This document shows, piece after piece, positions 45,798 to 57,183 of a stretch of 64,000 bases of DNA. The number at the start of each line of letters is the position of its first letter. The stretch's first letter is position 1. The notes beneath the pieces were generated by a model, which saw only the letters and a program-made list of their open reading frames with translations, had not been told where the DNA came from and did no database searches. Origin of the DNA: Cyanodermella asteris (lineage: Eukaryota; Ascomycota; Lecanoromycetes; Ostropales; Stictidaceae); assembly GCA_900618795.1 (NCBI GenBank), contig UYJD01000003.1:1658143-1722142 (forward strand), given 5' to 3'. The position numbers and the translations under genes are program-made.

Positions 45798-47160
45798 ATG
45801 CGGAAAGGCACGCCACCAAGATCACTGAAGCGTGGCGTGTCACCACCAACAAGCAAGCGGAGACGAGTCGAAGACATATCCTCGACCAGGCCGCTTCAAA
45901 TTGTTTTATATCAGGCTGACTCTGTCTATCCGAAACCTGCTGCAGTTTCGGCCGGGAAGGCAACTGTCAGGGATCATTTGAGCTACTTCACAGACCAGCT
46001 CAGTCGCTGCAGTCGATATCAACCGGACGCATCGAAGGACGAGCCAGTGGCGCACTGTGATGGCCTGACTGCCTCATCTTCGCCGCAACGGTCGAATCAT
46101 CTTTCAATTACGGCCTATCGCGAACTATATATTCGCAATGCCGACAATGCGGCTGGGTGCCATTTTGTGATTCATCAGCACGATCATCCACGAGCAGGAA
46201 CACATAACGACCTTCGCCTGCAAATCAATGAAGATAGCTCCTGCAGCTGGGCCATTCCATACGGTCTGCCTGGCAACCCGAATGAAAGCCGCCATGGCCG
46301 GAGGCAGGCTATCGAGACCAGGTACGCCGACTTCGACGTGAGCCAAGTCGCGACCTCAACCGCTGACGTACATCAGGGTACACTCACTCTGGAACCATCT
46401 CATTGAAGCTGCCAGCCACAAAACCGGTTCAATGTTGATTTGGGACACTGGTCAGTACGAAGTACTGCCATTCGAGGAGTCGAAACACCCGCAGACCGAC
46501 GATGAGCTTTCCGAGGCGTCAGCAGGTGAAGGTCTCGCGCACGAAGCGAACGACGAAGCTTTGAGTCAGTGTAATAAGCTCTCAGCGGCTTTCCGTGCAG
46601 GTAAAATCCGGCTTAGACTGCATGGCACGCGGCTGCCTTCCGAATACACGATATCGATACGGCTGTCGCATAATGCTCGAGAGAAGATTTTGGGTCGTCC
46701 GGATCCTACAAGAAAGCCTGTTCCACGAAAGAAGCGACGAATCAAAAGTCGTTGGAAAGCTCCGCAGATGACTGACGAGGATACTGACAACGAGTCGGAA
46801 ACTCTCAATCAAGACTCGAATCGCCTTGATTCAGATGCTGAAGATGATCCAGAGTACGTGGCCGTGCGAGCGAATAACGCCTGTCCAGGTGCTAGGAACA
46901 CGATTGGATCTGTCCATCAGAGATGGTGGTTTGTCGCCATAGACAAATCGGCCTGCGGGTTTGTCAAGGGGAGGAATTCTAGAGGGCATGTACTGTGGAG
47001 TCCGCGCGATGAGCAAGCGAGACAAATGTACCCGTTCTATGTTAGGGGCAGGGACTTCGAAAGGAGTGTTGTGACAGGTCGCAAAGCTGTGGATGTGCTC
47101 ATGGACGAAGGCGTGGAGGGCTACATCTTCCGAAGTGGATGGCAGCCGATACTAAGTTAA
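45798..47160 (+). CDS. LigD-type 3'-phosphoesterase domain protein
   Basis: Two exons (45798-46321 and 46377-47160) around a 55-bp intron in phase 2 give 435 residues. The core matches the phosphoesterase (PE) module that trims 3' ends in bacterial DNA ligase D: CHFVIHQHDHPRAGTHNDLR keeps the metal-binding His and the His-x-Asp-x-Arg element, SCSWAIPYGLPGNPNES corresponds to the SWAVPKGPS stretch, and across the splice VHSLWNH and GSMLIWDTGQYEVLP match the distal His and the WDRGxY strand. There is no ligase or polymerase domain. The N-terminus is basic (RSLKRG, SKRRR, nuclear-signal-like), the middle is acidic and Lys/Arg-rich (RKKRRIKSRWK), and the C-terminal SVVTGRKAVDVLMDEGVEGY segment looks like the usual fungal extension. 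A nuclear role in cleaning DNA or RNA 3' ends is inferred. Confidence 0.85.
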
Positions 47161-47284
47161 ATAGATCGGAAATTTCGAAGCCCACCACGTGGTCTCCCAA
47201 GTGCCCCAGACGGTCTCATTTACCACTGCCAGTGGACAAAAGCTAGCTCCATTGTGGCCGCCTGTGGGGCGTCTTGTTCTGTAC

Positions 47285-48556
47285 CTAGTCACTCAGTTCG
47301 GACTCGATCACTGCTTTGGTACATGACGGTATAGTGTGGATCTTGACGATTTTGAGTCCCACGTCCGATAGCATGGCCCGCCACTCCGTTTCCGTCCTCT
47401 CCTTGGCTGCTAGGTTGGCCATCATTGTCAAATCCATACCAGATAACTGGGGGAGACAGCCGACCTCTGGAATGACGTTTTCGTTGAGGATCAGCTTGCT
47501 GAAGCCTTTCCTCATTGCATTTGTGATGTGGCCGAGTATCTTCTTCGATTCAGGATCCGGCCAGTCATGTAAGATGGAGCTTAAGTAGTACACCCTGGCA
47601 CCTTTTATGGGCTGCGGTGTCCAGAAATCGTGGGCATGGAGTTCGACGTCGCTCAAACTGCCGGCCAGTTCCCCAGATGCATTAAGCTTCTTGGCAGTTT
47701 CAATCACATGAGGTTGCTCTTGCAGAATTACTCGTGCCTGCAGAATGGATTTTGACCAACGCCGGCGCACTTCTGCCACGTCGGCACCGGTGCCTCCGCC
47801 GATGTCGACCAAAGCAGTAGCCGCCGGATCATTGATGTCTTGGAATAAATTATCCGGAGGGAAGACATCCATCCAGGACACTCGGAATCTTGTGTTCCAG
47901 GCTATGGTCGAGTTGAAGTCGCGCCACTGGTCTGCATTTTCGGGCTTCTTCAGCCGTTCGAACATTCCCGTGCCGGGGCAACCGTGTGCTTGTTGGTAAA
48001 TGGTGTGCTTACCATCTGTAGGGCTTTTAAAGCCGGTTACGTCGAAAAAGTCAGGCCCGGCACTGAAGATGGCGTCGGCTCGCTGTGTAAGTGCTCGAAT
48101 ATTGGCACCACCAGCCTCGTCTGCAAACGCTCTCGATAGAGGAGTCGAGATCCAAGAGTCTGGCTCAACTTGAACAATTGTTCCTTTCGCAGCTAGGTGT
48201 CGGAGGATGCGCTTGGCAAGGTGGTACTCCGCCCTGGATGGGTAGGCGAGCTCGTGGGTCGTTTTGGACTCATTGCTTTCGGCAAGACATTTGAAGATGG
48301 ACATCTTATCTGCCATTCGGAGTGCAAATCTGTAAGTTGGCTGGGTCAAATAAGCGACTGCAACTACAGCATCATATTACTGACGGACGAGTACCTCTTG
48401 ATATGTGAGCCGCATAATAGTCTCGTATGGGGTTTCCAATCTGTTGCATAGTGCCTGAGCCGCTCGCAAGGTTGATACACGATCGTCTTCGGTCCGGAAC
48501 GAGTCACGACCTAGCGACTGGAGGAATGCCTGCGGGCTTTCATTGTTCGCGGCCAT
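47285..48556 (-). CDS. SAM-dependent O-methyltransferase (plant-type family 2)
   Basis: Two exons (48395-48556 and 47285-48340) around a 54-bp intron (phase 0) give 405 residues. The N-terminal dimerisation helices read ETPYETIMRLTYQEPTYRFA across the splice, which fixes it. A winged-helix part follows (RILRHLAAKGTIVQVEPDSW). The SAM site is ATALVDIGGGTGADVAEV, and the catalytic base lies in YYLSSILHDWPDPESKKIL. The C-terminal SGMDLTMMANLAAKERTETEW is also typical. Such enzymes methylate phenols or polyketide hydroxyls and often belong to secondary metabolite pathways, but no synthase gene lies nearby, so the substrate is open. The first AG after the donor would break the frame; only the CCCAG acceptor fits. 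Confidence 0.92.
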
Positions 48557-48949
48557 ATTCTAAGCATATAGCGGAGCTAGAGGGAGACGCCCTGCGCTGA
48601 AGACACAGTGCTAATATGTGAAATAAATCGACCCCGCCTCACCCACATCAATCCGATCGCTATCAAAGTTACGACCACCAGGCCCAGTTCGCTTCGGCCG
48701 CGGGCAACTGGTTGATCTCAGAAGCACTGTGCTTGATTTGGTCGCACCTCTCGGTCGCTTGCTATCTATCATACAAAGCAGCTCTGAACAGCCTTTCTGT
48801 TACTCAACGAAGCGCACTTCTTTCCAGCTCCGCCACCGAATCTATGCCAATTTGTTCAGCCGCACCAGCGCGTCGATCATCTACCGTCTCAACCTGATTG
48901 AGACCGTTGAACGCTTCTTTCTGTCCCTGAATGTCACCCTCGCCGTTTC

Positions 48950-49340
48950 GTGAGCCTAAATGCTCTCCCTGGTTTCTGCTGGTTCGAGAACTATGTAAGG
49001 ATACCCAAGTTACGAGCCTTTCCAGTGTTTCCGTCTTGAGTAACCAGCCCCATGTCGGAATGCTGCCGGCGGGCACGACCACTGCGGTCTTGTACAACGT
49101 TGTGAAGAAGCTGAAGATGCCGAGCCCCATAACGATCGCGGTAATTACTTTCTTCCGCCGCGGCATCTAGAGTTTCGAGATAACAACGCTCGGATAGACA
49201 ACAAAGTACAGGTCGACAAAGGTACCCCAAGAGCCAACGAAAAGATCCAGATCGTTCAGAACACTCATATCCCAACAGGTCCCTGGGACGTTTTCTGAGT
49301 CCCACTGATGGGCAGCCGGTTGACATCGTTCCTTTCTGTC
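48950..49340 (-). pseudogene. Fungal rhodopsin-like gene remnant
   Basis: Minus-strand sequence reads as the middle of a fungal rhodopsin-family protein: CQPAAHQWDSENVPGTCWD (the extracellular Cys pair with W-D), LFVGSWGTFVDLYFVVYPSV (helix 5) and, after a stop, MPRRKKVITAIVMGLGIFSF (cytoplasmic Lys/Arg and helix 6). The TAG at 49167-49169 falls between VISKL and MPRRKK in unbroken alignment and is one C-to-T change from CAG. No intact upstream exons with the DDW motif were found. A hydrophobic frame at 50005-50439 (WLLWSLAAGAVALRFVARF) may be the displaced first helix, but this is uncertain. Confidence 0.7.
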
Positions 49341-52300
49341 GTCAGCAAGCTAGCTTGTACATTTCGATAGGAGGTAATTCCCATATGACAACAATTACCA
49401 CAATCACCAGCAACAGTAAAATCGCTGGAATGGCTATGTTGTTCATCTTCATGTGATGTTGGGGAAGCAAGGCGCGATTGGCTAACAAAGCTGTCACGAC
49501 CTCTGGAAAAGCCTTGCCAAGCAGTCCAACGGTGTTGGAAACGTTTCCCCAGCAGAAGGACCTGCCCAAGACCCCTAGATACTGCGCGACATGATGGATT
49601 CAGTCGCCGTCACCGTAAGAGGCAGCTAGTGAGCCCAGTATTCCTGCCGTAAGGTTCAGAACCTTTCGAACTTAGCACAACTATCGTGTAACGACTATAG
49701 TGGGATCACAGTGTGTCCTAGGTCCTACCATAATAAGGGGGGATTGGAGGTAGCAGTGACGCAATCACCATAATTAAAGGAAAATAAAATCACAATCGCA
49801 ACAAAAGGATCAATTCATGCCTGATATAGTGTGAGTCTTCCTCGCTGATACCCTTAGAGAGAAGGAGAGAAGAAGGGTAGGAAAACCCGTGCGAGGTGAG
49901 TCAGCATGCTCTGCTAGAATCCACCCAAAAGGTGCAATATGCTAGTGAAGGCCTGCGGTCACCACGACACGACATTACATCCGATCACGCCAGTGACGAA
50001 AGCATCAAGTAGTCGTCCCAGCTGATTCATGACGATGCTTGAATCGAGCAACGAAGCGAAGCGCTACCGCGCCTGCTGCAAGAGACCAAAGTAACCAACA
50101 AGCAACGTGTATAGCAAGACTGGTACTCTCAGGAGCGGGATTGATTGCTGCAAAGGAGCGGAAGAGCGATAACAGACAGTCAAGGATGTTGGAGAAAACT
50201 TGGGGTATTTCGGCGATATCGAAAGCGCTGAGAGCAGCAGAAGCAGGGAGGATTTTCAACTTCGGTTGCAAGCAAGCGAGACAGCAGACAGTTGCGAGGA
50301 TCTCGCTTCGGACGGCATGGTCGAGGAAGCTAAGTGGCTTATAGAAGTAAGGCTGCTTTCTTAAGGGTGTGGAGAAGTGTTGCCTTGCAGCGACGACTGC
50401 AGTGTCGATCGGTACGCGATGCGGGGTAGCCTTACACAAAGTGCGTATTGTACACGGCCTTGTTCAAGGATCTTCCCTGTAAAGGGAAGTTAGTATCAAT
50501 AGTCCAACAGCCCATAGCGCCAACATGCTGGTCTCTCGTCGAAGACCACGAGCAAGACTGCACCGGCCCGCACTGCGGTCCTTTGTCAGCTCAGATTGGT
50601 TCATCAGGACCTCACGTTTCATGTCCATTGGGCTCAGCTGATAGGATTCGCGGCTTTCAATATCCACTCTCCGAACTCGATTTTGTTTCCGACAACTATT
50701 CAAGCCCATATGACCAAACCCCTAGCCTCCTAGAGTTTAGGTCTCTTTGGTCTCCTCTCCCAGAACGATCCTGTGCCTTCATAGCAGAGCTCGCCCGAGC
50801 TATTGTGGATTGTCGGATGCGCCCAAAGCCTCTGATTATCCCGCTTTGAAACAGCCGCTCGACAGACTGCCGTACCTGGTAGCCAAATCGATTGGACGTA
50901 CCGCTCGTTCTGGGGGCAGTCGCATAAACAAGCGTGTTTTTTTGGAGCTGCCGCCATTGGATTCGATGCTCTTCCATACCCCGTCTCGGCACGGGTCCTT
51001 CAGCCTCAGAACTGGTACTGGCCGGCGACCACACAGAGTCGAGTCATTTGGATATCTTATTGTACGGACATCACCTGAAACGTCCTATTCGAGAACATAC
51101 ACAGCTTCCAAGATGCGGATTGGGATCCTCAAGCTGGAGTAGGCACAATCACGCGTTACCTGGGCAACCGAAGGGCAGCGAAGGGATTTCTCGGGCATCT
51201 TAGCCTTGATTCAAACCTTCTTGCACGCGTACGCTGGGTCTCTGGACAAGTAGATTTCGTCTTGGTGGATTGTCTCCGTCTTAGCAACGGCAATCAGTCT
51301 GGGGATCCAAATATGGCGAGTCGATCTGAATGATCCAGCAAGTTGCTTGCGTTGGTTCGAATTGGGTATCACGTTCACGCACTTGTCAATGCTCTCAGGT
51401 CACGTCGAAAGGTACTTCACAACGATACAGAAAGAAATGATGCGCGTGCTAGGTAATTTAGCAAATTCTTCTTGTTCTTTTTTTCTTTTTTTCGATATTG
51501 TCGCATGGCTAACTTACAGGTATTTGATGCACCAAAGCTGTCGTCTGCATACTTTGATCAAATTTTGGAGGTAGATAGAGAGCTAGGATGCCGTCGAGAT
51601 GAATGTGAGTAGCTTCAATCGATCAGCTGTACACGCACCAGGTCAACTTCTGCTCGAAAATGATGCATAAACTTTTTTTGTAGACTAGTGCGGCTCGGCC
51701 GAGGCTCAACACACCGGCTCCACAATTTGCCCAGATGGTAGTTACCGTCGCTGTCGATTGAGTGGCAGTCCGCCCGCTCCATCGCATCGCCAGCTTGCAG
51801 TGATGAACATCACTCACACTTCAGCCATGTAGTCGTCAAAGCCAGGCTGGAGCACCGCTTGGGGGCAAAGCCTGGTGTTATGCACTTTTGTACGAGATCT
51901 GATGGATCTTCCCGGCTTCCGTCACATGACTGGCGCAAAACGTTCTTCTTGATTCGAGACAAACTTCGGCCTGCATCAATTGCCGGTGGTGATCGCACAA
52001 GGATCGTCGAGTCCAATCCAAAAAGGGCTCGAAGATCGTTTAAGATTTGTGATTTCGAGGGTCGCGCTTTCATCCTTTTGGTCATCTGCCCCAGTCCGGC
52101 AAGCAGATGAACGATAAACGGCTCTGCGGAATATTTCCCATGTGAGTCGCGACATGCGAAAATGATGGCTGCACTTTCGTATCACAACAACGAGACTTGT
52201 GAACCCAGCACTACAAACCCAGCCCTGATTCCGAGCCTTCATTTGTCTCTGCCTGTTCCCTGCTTGATGTGGCACATGGCTTGCCGTGGTGCTCTTTCCA

Positions 52301-52343
52301 TCTTAGATTCACTTCTCGTTGTTGCTGCTGACAAGTAATCAAA
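49341..52343. other. Long intergenic stretch with possible relics
   Basis: 3 kb. Besides the possible first-helix fragment noted for the rhodopsin relic (50005-50439 minus), an ATG-started 91-codon minus frame at 51810-52085 reads protein-like but shows no motif. No intact gene is supported. The last 60 bases are the leader of the lipase gene. Confidence 0.4.
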
Positions 52344-53376
52344 ATGAAGTTCCTTTATCCTTCTGCCATCGCTGCCTTGGCCCTTGCAGCTTCGGCTGCT
52401 GGAGCTGCGATCGATGCTCAGGCCTTCAAACCAAGAACCTTGGGTAGGATTCGCAGCTCAGTCGAGCAACGTTTGAACCAACACTGACGATTCAAAAGTC
52501 GACCGGTCCCTCTTCGATACTCTGATTCATTATGGAGCATACTGCCCGACATACCCCAAAGCACCATGCCAGAAACCGCCGAACGGTACCTTTGTGCAAG
52601 GCTATGCGAACGCAGACGACACTGACACTCAAATGACCTTATTCCGCTCTGACGAGTACCGAGAGCTGGTCGTCGCATTTCCAGGAACGTCGAGTCTGCA
52701 AGACTTCATGACCGACTTCAACTCTTCCACGGTCCCGTTCGACTCTCCGGGCGTATCGTGTTCTGCGTGCCGTGTGCACGAGGGTGTGTTGGGAGCATGG
52801 AACTCGATTCAGCCGGCAACCAAATCGGCGCTTGACGCTGCGATTGCGGCGTATCCTCGATACAAGGTTGTGCTCGCCGGCCACAGCTTGGGCGCTGCAC
52901 TTGTGTCGCTTGCATATTGTAGTCTCAAGGGTGAAGGGTACAACATCTCAGCTGCATATGCCTATGGCCAGTTTGCGACAGGCAATCAGGCGTTTGCAGA
53001 TCTGGTTGACAAGCTGTCTGGATCGACCGATGAGAAAGAGGGAACATATTACCGCGTCACGCACGCCAACGGTAAGTTGAGTTCTGTGTCTGTACGGTAA
53101 CGGGCGACCGCTAATCATTGCATCTCAGATGGGGTTCCACGGTGGTTCGACGACGATCCAGCTCTCCACCATTCGCGTACAGAGTATTGGTTCCAGGGTA
53201 CAGGTCTGCTTAATTCGTTGCTTGGTCTGGGGGGAGTGACCGCCAATTCGACCTACCGCTGCTACGGTCAACAGCCGACCGATTGTAATGATGCCCAAGG
53301 AGGCGAAGGGATCAACGCCGCGCATGTTTTCTATCCTGGCATCAACGTCATCGGATGTGGAGGGTTTGGGTTTTGA
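52344..53376 (+). CDS. Secreted class 3 lipase / feruloyl-esterase-like
   Basis: Three exons (52344-52443, 52499-53071, 53129-53376) with introns of 55 and 57 bp give 306 residues. A signal peptide (MKFLYPSAIAALALAASAAG) starts the protein. The class 3 lipase fold follows: ELVVAFPGTSSLQDFMTDF (oxyanion region), then VVLAGHSLGAALVSLA with the nucleophile Ser (about residue 163). The acid Asp lies in THANDGVPRW across the second splice, and the catalytic His in INAAHVFY near the C-terminus. Six to eight Cys suggest disulfides (SCSACR, RCYGQQPTDC). Family members hydrolyse triacylglycerols or feruloyl esters outside the cell. Confidence 0.93.
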
Positions 53377-54129
53377 AGGATTGCGAGGAATGGTTGCTCT
53401 TCCTTGTCACACATCATCCGAGCCTTGAATGCGTTCAAGCTAGTGTGGCGATCTTCGGCATATCTAATTGATAAACTTGAGAATTAACGCACGATTCTTG
53501 AGTTTGTTCTGTGGTAGGAATAAATAGCTGGAAGCAAGTCACGTGCGAACGCGATGTTGACTGAGGCGTCCCTTGCATCGAACCCCCACTTCGAGATCTT
53601 GGACGTCAAGGAGAATCGAAACTCAGCAACGATGGAAAATGATTGAGAATGAAGCTTGCCTTCGTTCCATGGCCAATTTGAGACTTGTGGGCGATGATAG
53701 ACTAAACAGACCGATGCATGTTGACACATTGTCACAAAGGAGTCTCGTGAGTAGGTGGTGAGGGGTCCGTGAATCCGCTGGAGCCTCAGCGTCATAACTT
53801 TGAATCACAGGCAATTACTGCACCATTGTAGTTACGCCGACAAAAAGGTTAGTTCATCATCTGCAAAAATCAACGCTCGTGTCCTCACATTCTGATCCAT
53901 CGCTTGCGCAATCATCCATCCGGAGCTGTTGTACATTGAACCACAACTCTTACACGCAAACAAGGCTGTACCCAAGGCTGTACCCAAGGCTACCACTCTC
54001 CCGGACCGTTCCAGATCGCCCCCGCTGACCACATATAAAATCAATTTACCCAGTACAACGAAAGAGTCCTTCTCACTCCTGCTCGGAATTCCCGCATTGC
54101 CATATACACGGACACTCGTCAAATTCGCC
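53377..54129. other. Intergenic with short tandem repeat
   Basis: 750 bp. Just upstream of the next gene, two copies and a partial third of a 12-base unit (near 53962-53990, core aaggctgtaccc) form a small tandem repeat. No gene is seen. Confidence 0.5.
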
Positions 54130-55533
54130 ATGGCACAGCAAACCCCAAACAAGCCCGACGGCGCCTTCTCCCTGCTCGACACCGACCTCTACAAACTCAC
54201 AATGCAATGCGCAGTCCACAAATACTTCCCCGACGTCCCCGTAACATACCACCTCACCAACCGGACCGCAGACATGAAGCTCTCGACCGAAGCCTTCACC
54301 TGGCTACAGCGACAAGTCTCCCAGCTCTCCAACCTTCGCCTCACAGACGACGAGTACCACTACCTGGACAGCAAAGCCGGCTACCTGAAGCACGGCGACT
54401 ACCTCGACTACCTGCGCAACTTCCGCTTCCGGCCCGAAGAGCAGGTTTCACTGAGTTTCGTGCCGGATGCGGGGAGGCCGGGGTTCGGCGATGTGCAGCT
54501 CGACGTGAAGGGATCCTGGCAAGACACGATTCTGTACGAAATTCCGCTGCTCGCGCTGTTTTCGGAGGCGTATTTCAAGTTTGTCGATACGGATTGGAAT
54601 CACGATGGGCAGGAGCAGCGCGCTTACGAGAAGGGCGTGCAATTGATCCACAACGGATGCATTTTCAGCGAGTTTGGGACCCGGCGCAGACGCGACTTTC
54701 ATGCGCAGGATCTGGTCATGGAAGGGCTGAAGCGCGCACATGCAGAGCTCGCCGATACGGACGAGGCCAGAGAGAAGAAATGGGGAAAATTGTCTGGCAC
54801 CAGCAACGTATATTTTGCGATGAAGCACGGCGTGCCGCCCGTGGGCACGGTAGCGCACGAGTGGTTCATGGGCATCGCGGCAAGTACGCATGACTACAAG
54901 GGCGCGACGGCGAGGGCGTTGGAGTACTGGATCAATTGCTTTGGTCGCGGTGTGTTGGGCATCGCTCTGACAGATACGTTCGGGACGCCGGTATTTTTGG
55001 ATGCGTTCAAGCAGCCCCTGCCGGAGAACCTGAGAGGTCTGACGGAGGGCTGGTTGAGGTCGAGCGCGACATATGCGGACGTCTTCACCGGCACGAGACA
55101 GGATTCAGGGGATCCGAAAAAGTTCATCAAGATCATGCGCAAGTTCTATGACGAGCAGGACATTCCGGACCGAAGGACGATCGTGTTCAGTGACAGCTTG
55201 AATGTCGAAAAGGCAATCACGTACAAGAAGTTGGCGGAACGCAAGGGGTTTAGTCCCTCGTTTGGCATCGGGACTTTCTTGACGAACGACTTCAGTCATG
55301 TGTCGAACGGAGAGAAGAGTAAGCCGTTGAATATCGTAATCAAGATCTCATCGGCTGGTGGACATCCGGCGGTAAAGCTGAGTGATGATTTGGGGAAGAA
55401 CACTGGCGATGATGAGACGGTCAAGTATGTCAAGAAGGAGCTAGGATATGTTGATCGTCACTGGGATGGCGCGAATGAGCAGGATCGGTATGCTGAGGGC
55501 ACGATTGGCGATGACCTCTCGGATAGTGAATGA
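54130..55533 (+). CDS. NPT1: Nicotinate phosphoribosyltransferase
   Basis: Intronless gene of 467 residues. It joins nicotinate to PRPP (with ATP use) in the Preiss-Handler salvage route to NAD. Family landmarks: SLLDTDLYKLTMQCAV at the N-terminus, FGTRRRRDFHAQ, GTSNVYFAMKHGVPPVGTVAHEW, a histidine-containing STHDYKGATARALEYW, and TGTRQDSGDPKKF followed by IVFSDSLNVEKA, which form the PRPP and nicotinate sites. The C-terminus (GTFLTNDFSHV, then KSKPLNIVIKISSAGGHPAVKLSDD) is also conserved. The ATG at 54130 is the first in frame; the upstream extension uses only non-ATG codons and includes the 12-base repeat. Confidence 0.95.
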   Translation: MAQQTPNKPDGAFSLLDTDLYKLTMQCAVHKYFPDVPVTYHLTNRTADMKLSTEAFTWLQRQVSQLSNLRLTDDEYHYLDSKAGYLKHGDYLDYLRNFRFRPEEQVSLSFVPDAGRPGFGDVQLDVKGSWQDTILYEIPLLALFSEAYFKFVDTDWNHDGQEQRAYEKGVQLIHNGCIFSEFGTRRRRDFHAQDLVMEGLKRAHAELADTDEAREKKWGKLSGTSNVYFAMKHGVPPVGTVAHEWFMGIAASTHDYKGATARALEYWINCFGRGVLGIALTDTFGTPVFLDAFKQPLPENLRGLTEGWLRSSATYADVFTGTRQDSGDPKKFIKIMRKFYDEQDIPDRRTIVFSDSLNVEKAITYKKLAERKGFSPSFGIGTFLTNDFSHVSNGEKSKPLNIVIKISSAGGHPAVKLSDDLGKNTGDDETVKYVKKELGYVDRHWDGANEQDRYAEGTIGDDLSDSE

Positions 55534-57183
55534 GTCGGGACGACTGACGGTACACAAGGGAATCAGCTTTGAGGCAACGACCATGTACTCTCAATACCTG
55601 GGCTATAGACAATTATGCCTACTTCAACGATTGCAGAACAACATGTCGACGCCTGAATGCGGTTCACAACCTTGGGCAGATTCTTGTCGTGCAAGGATTT
55701 ATGGACTTGAAGGACTTGTTCAGCTCAGTCTGCTGAATTTGATGTTGAAGGCCGTGACCTGGGTGGGGCCTGGATGCATCAAAGCAACTGTGCCGTCACT
55801 ACGCCACCCGGAGCTGCACCCGGGCACCGTCGCTTCTCGGCTGCCTGACCTGCATTTGTCCATGGTTTGCCAGTCGAACAGGCTTTGAGAGGATCCAACT
55901 CAGGTTTGTAGCGGACTGCGTCAACGACTGCCTGAAGCTCCAGCATATCTCTAGTCGACCATGTTTGGAAGGACGACGTCAAGCTCGTGAGGCTTTCTGG
56001 AAGCACATCGCTCCTAAAACCCCAGCCTGAGTTGGCGACCGCCCGAGTGAGGCTTCAACCGAATGCAAGTCATCGATCTCGGAGCCATTCTTCGGTTCAG
56101 GACGTGAGGCAGCGAGATGCGGACTGCGGACTTGTGTGCGGAAGTGGCTCGTAAGACCATCTGAAAGCGCATCAGGCAGAGAAGCAGATGGCAGCAAACA
56201 CATTTACATCAGAAAAGCCCTCGAGTGTCGCAAATGCGAAACGACAAACGTGAGCTGTTTCAAGTTGAGCCTCTCCATTAAGCCATTAGGTGCATTGATA
56301 GAGGAAAGAGCCATATCTTAAGGCCCCCTTGACCGTATCAGTAATGCGCACACGAGAAATAGCTCGGCGTGACAGGTCTGCGGATCAGCCGAGGAGGTTG
56401 AGCTGACTTCGATAAGCCTCGGCGCAAAGAACGTCTGAAAAGTGGAAGCCTTCAATTCTTCGCAGGCGAGTGTTGGTATCAGTCCAGATCGCGTTGTCGA
56501 AATGTTGATACCTGGCAGGCATTCGCGAAACGTTTTCCACCGTATACGTGCGATCAACAGCTACACGAGGAATGAAGTTCGGTTCAGCGTCTGCCTGTGT
56601 AGACGATCTTTCGCAATGACAGAAAACGTCGGATCCTGTTGCTGGCTCAGAGGGGGGCTTATTAGCGGTATAGCCTTACAGGGTTGGCTAAGTTTAGAAA
56701 GGGGGCAAAAGTGCCTTCGCAGCGCACTGCTGCCGCGCTCCAGCAGCTGCGCGTTGATTGGCCCGTCCAGCTGGTTGGTGTCGGCCGGGGGGTGCACTGT
56801 TGCAGCCTTTCCCCTTCTCCTACCGCAGCATCCCAGCCAATTTAACAACTTTACTGTCGGTCGTCGTCTTTCCTGCACAAACACACACACACACAAAACA
56901 CACTCACCCTCGACCCCCATTCTGCATCTTCTCAACTCTTCGCTTGCCTGATTGCGCTTTTTTTTTCTTTCTGTGTTTCTGTTTGTTGCGATACCCACTT
57001 TCGCTCTTTCGGCTTGACGTTGGGGCTTGCTTTGCCCCAGTGACGAAACGCCAACCCGACTCTTTCCCTCGATCGTCGTGCTGGCCTCGAGCGACGGGTA
57101 ATCGAGCAGATTTCACGACTGCAAGAACGAACTTGGGATCGGATATCATCTAATAAGGCAATTGGACCTTCTTCGCACACACA
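55534..57183. other. Intergenic, promoter of the syntaxin gene
   Basis: 1.65 kb. Near the right end a (CA)n microsatellite (56881-56895) and long C/T-rich stretches form a leader for the syntaxin gene. No gene is seen in the rest. Confidence 0.5.
56881..56895. repeat. (AC)n microsatellite
   Basis: About seven AC dinucleotides in the leader upstream of the syntaxin gene. Confidence 0.9.

Noticed and set aside
50005-50439. 144-codon hydrophobic minus frame as a gene
   Set aside because: May be a displaced fragment of the rhodopsin-family relic, but no start, splice sites or remaining helices connect it.
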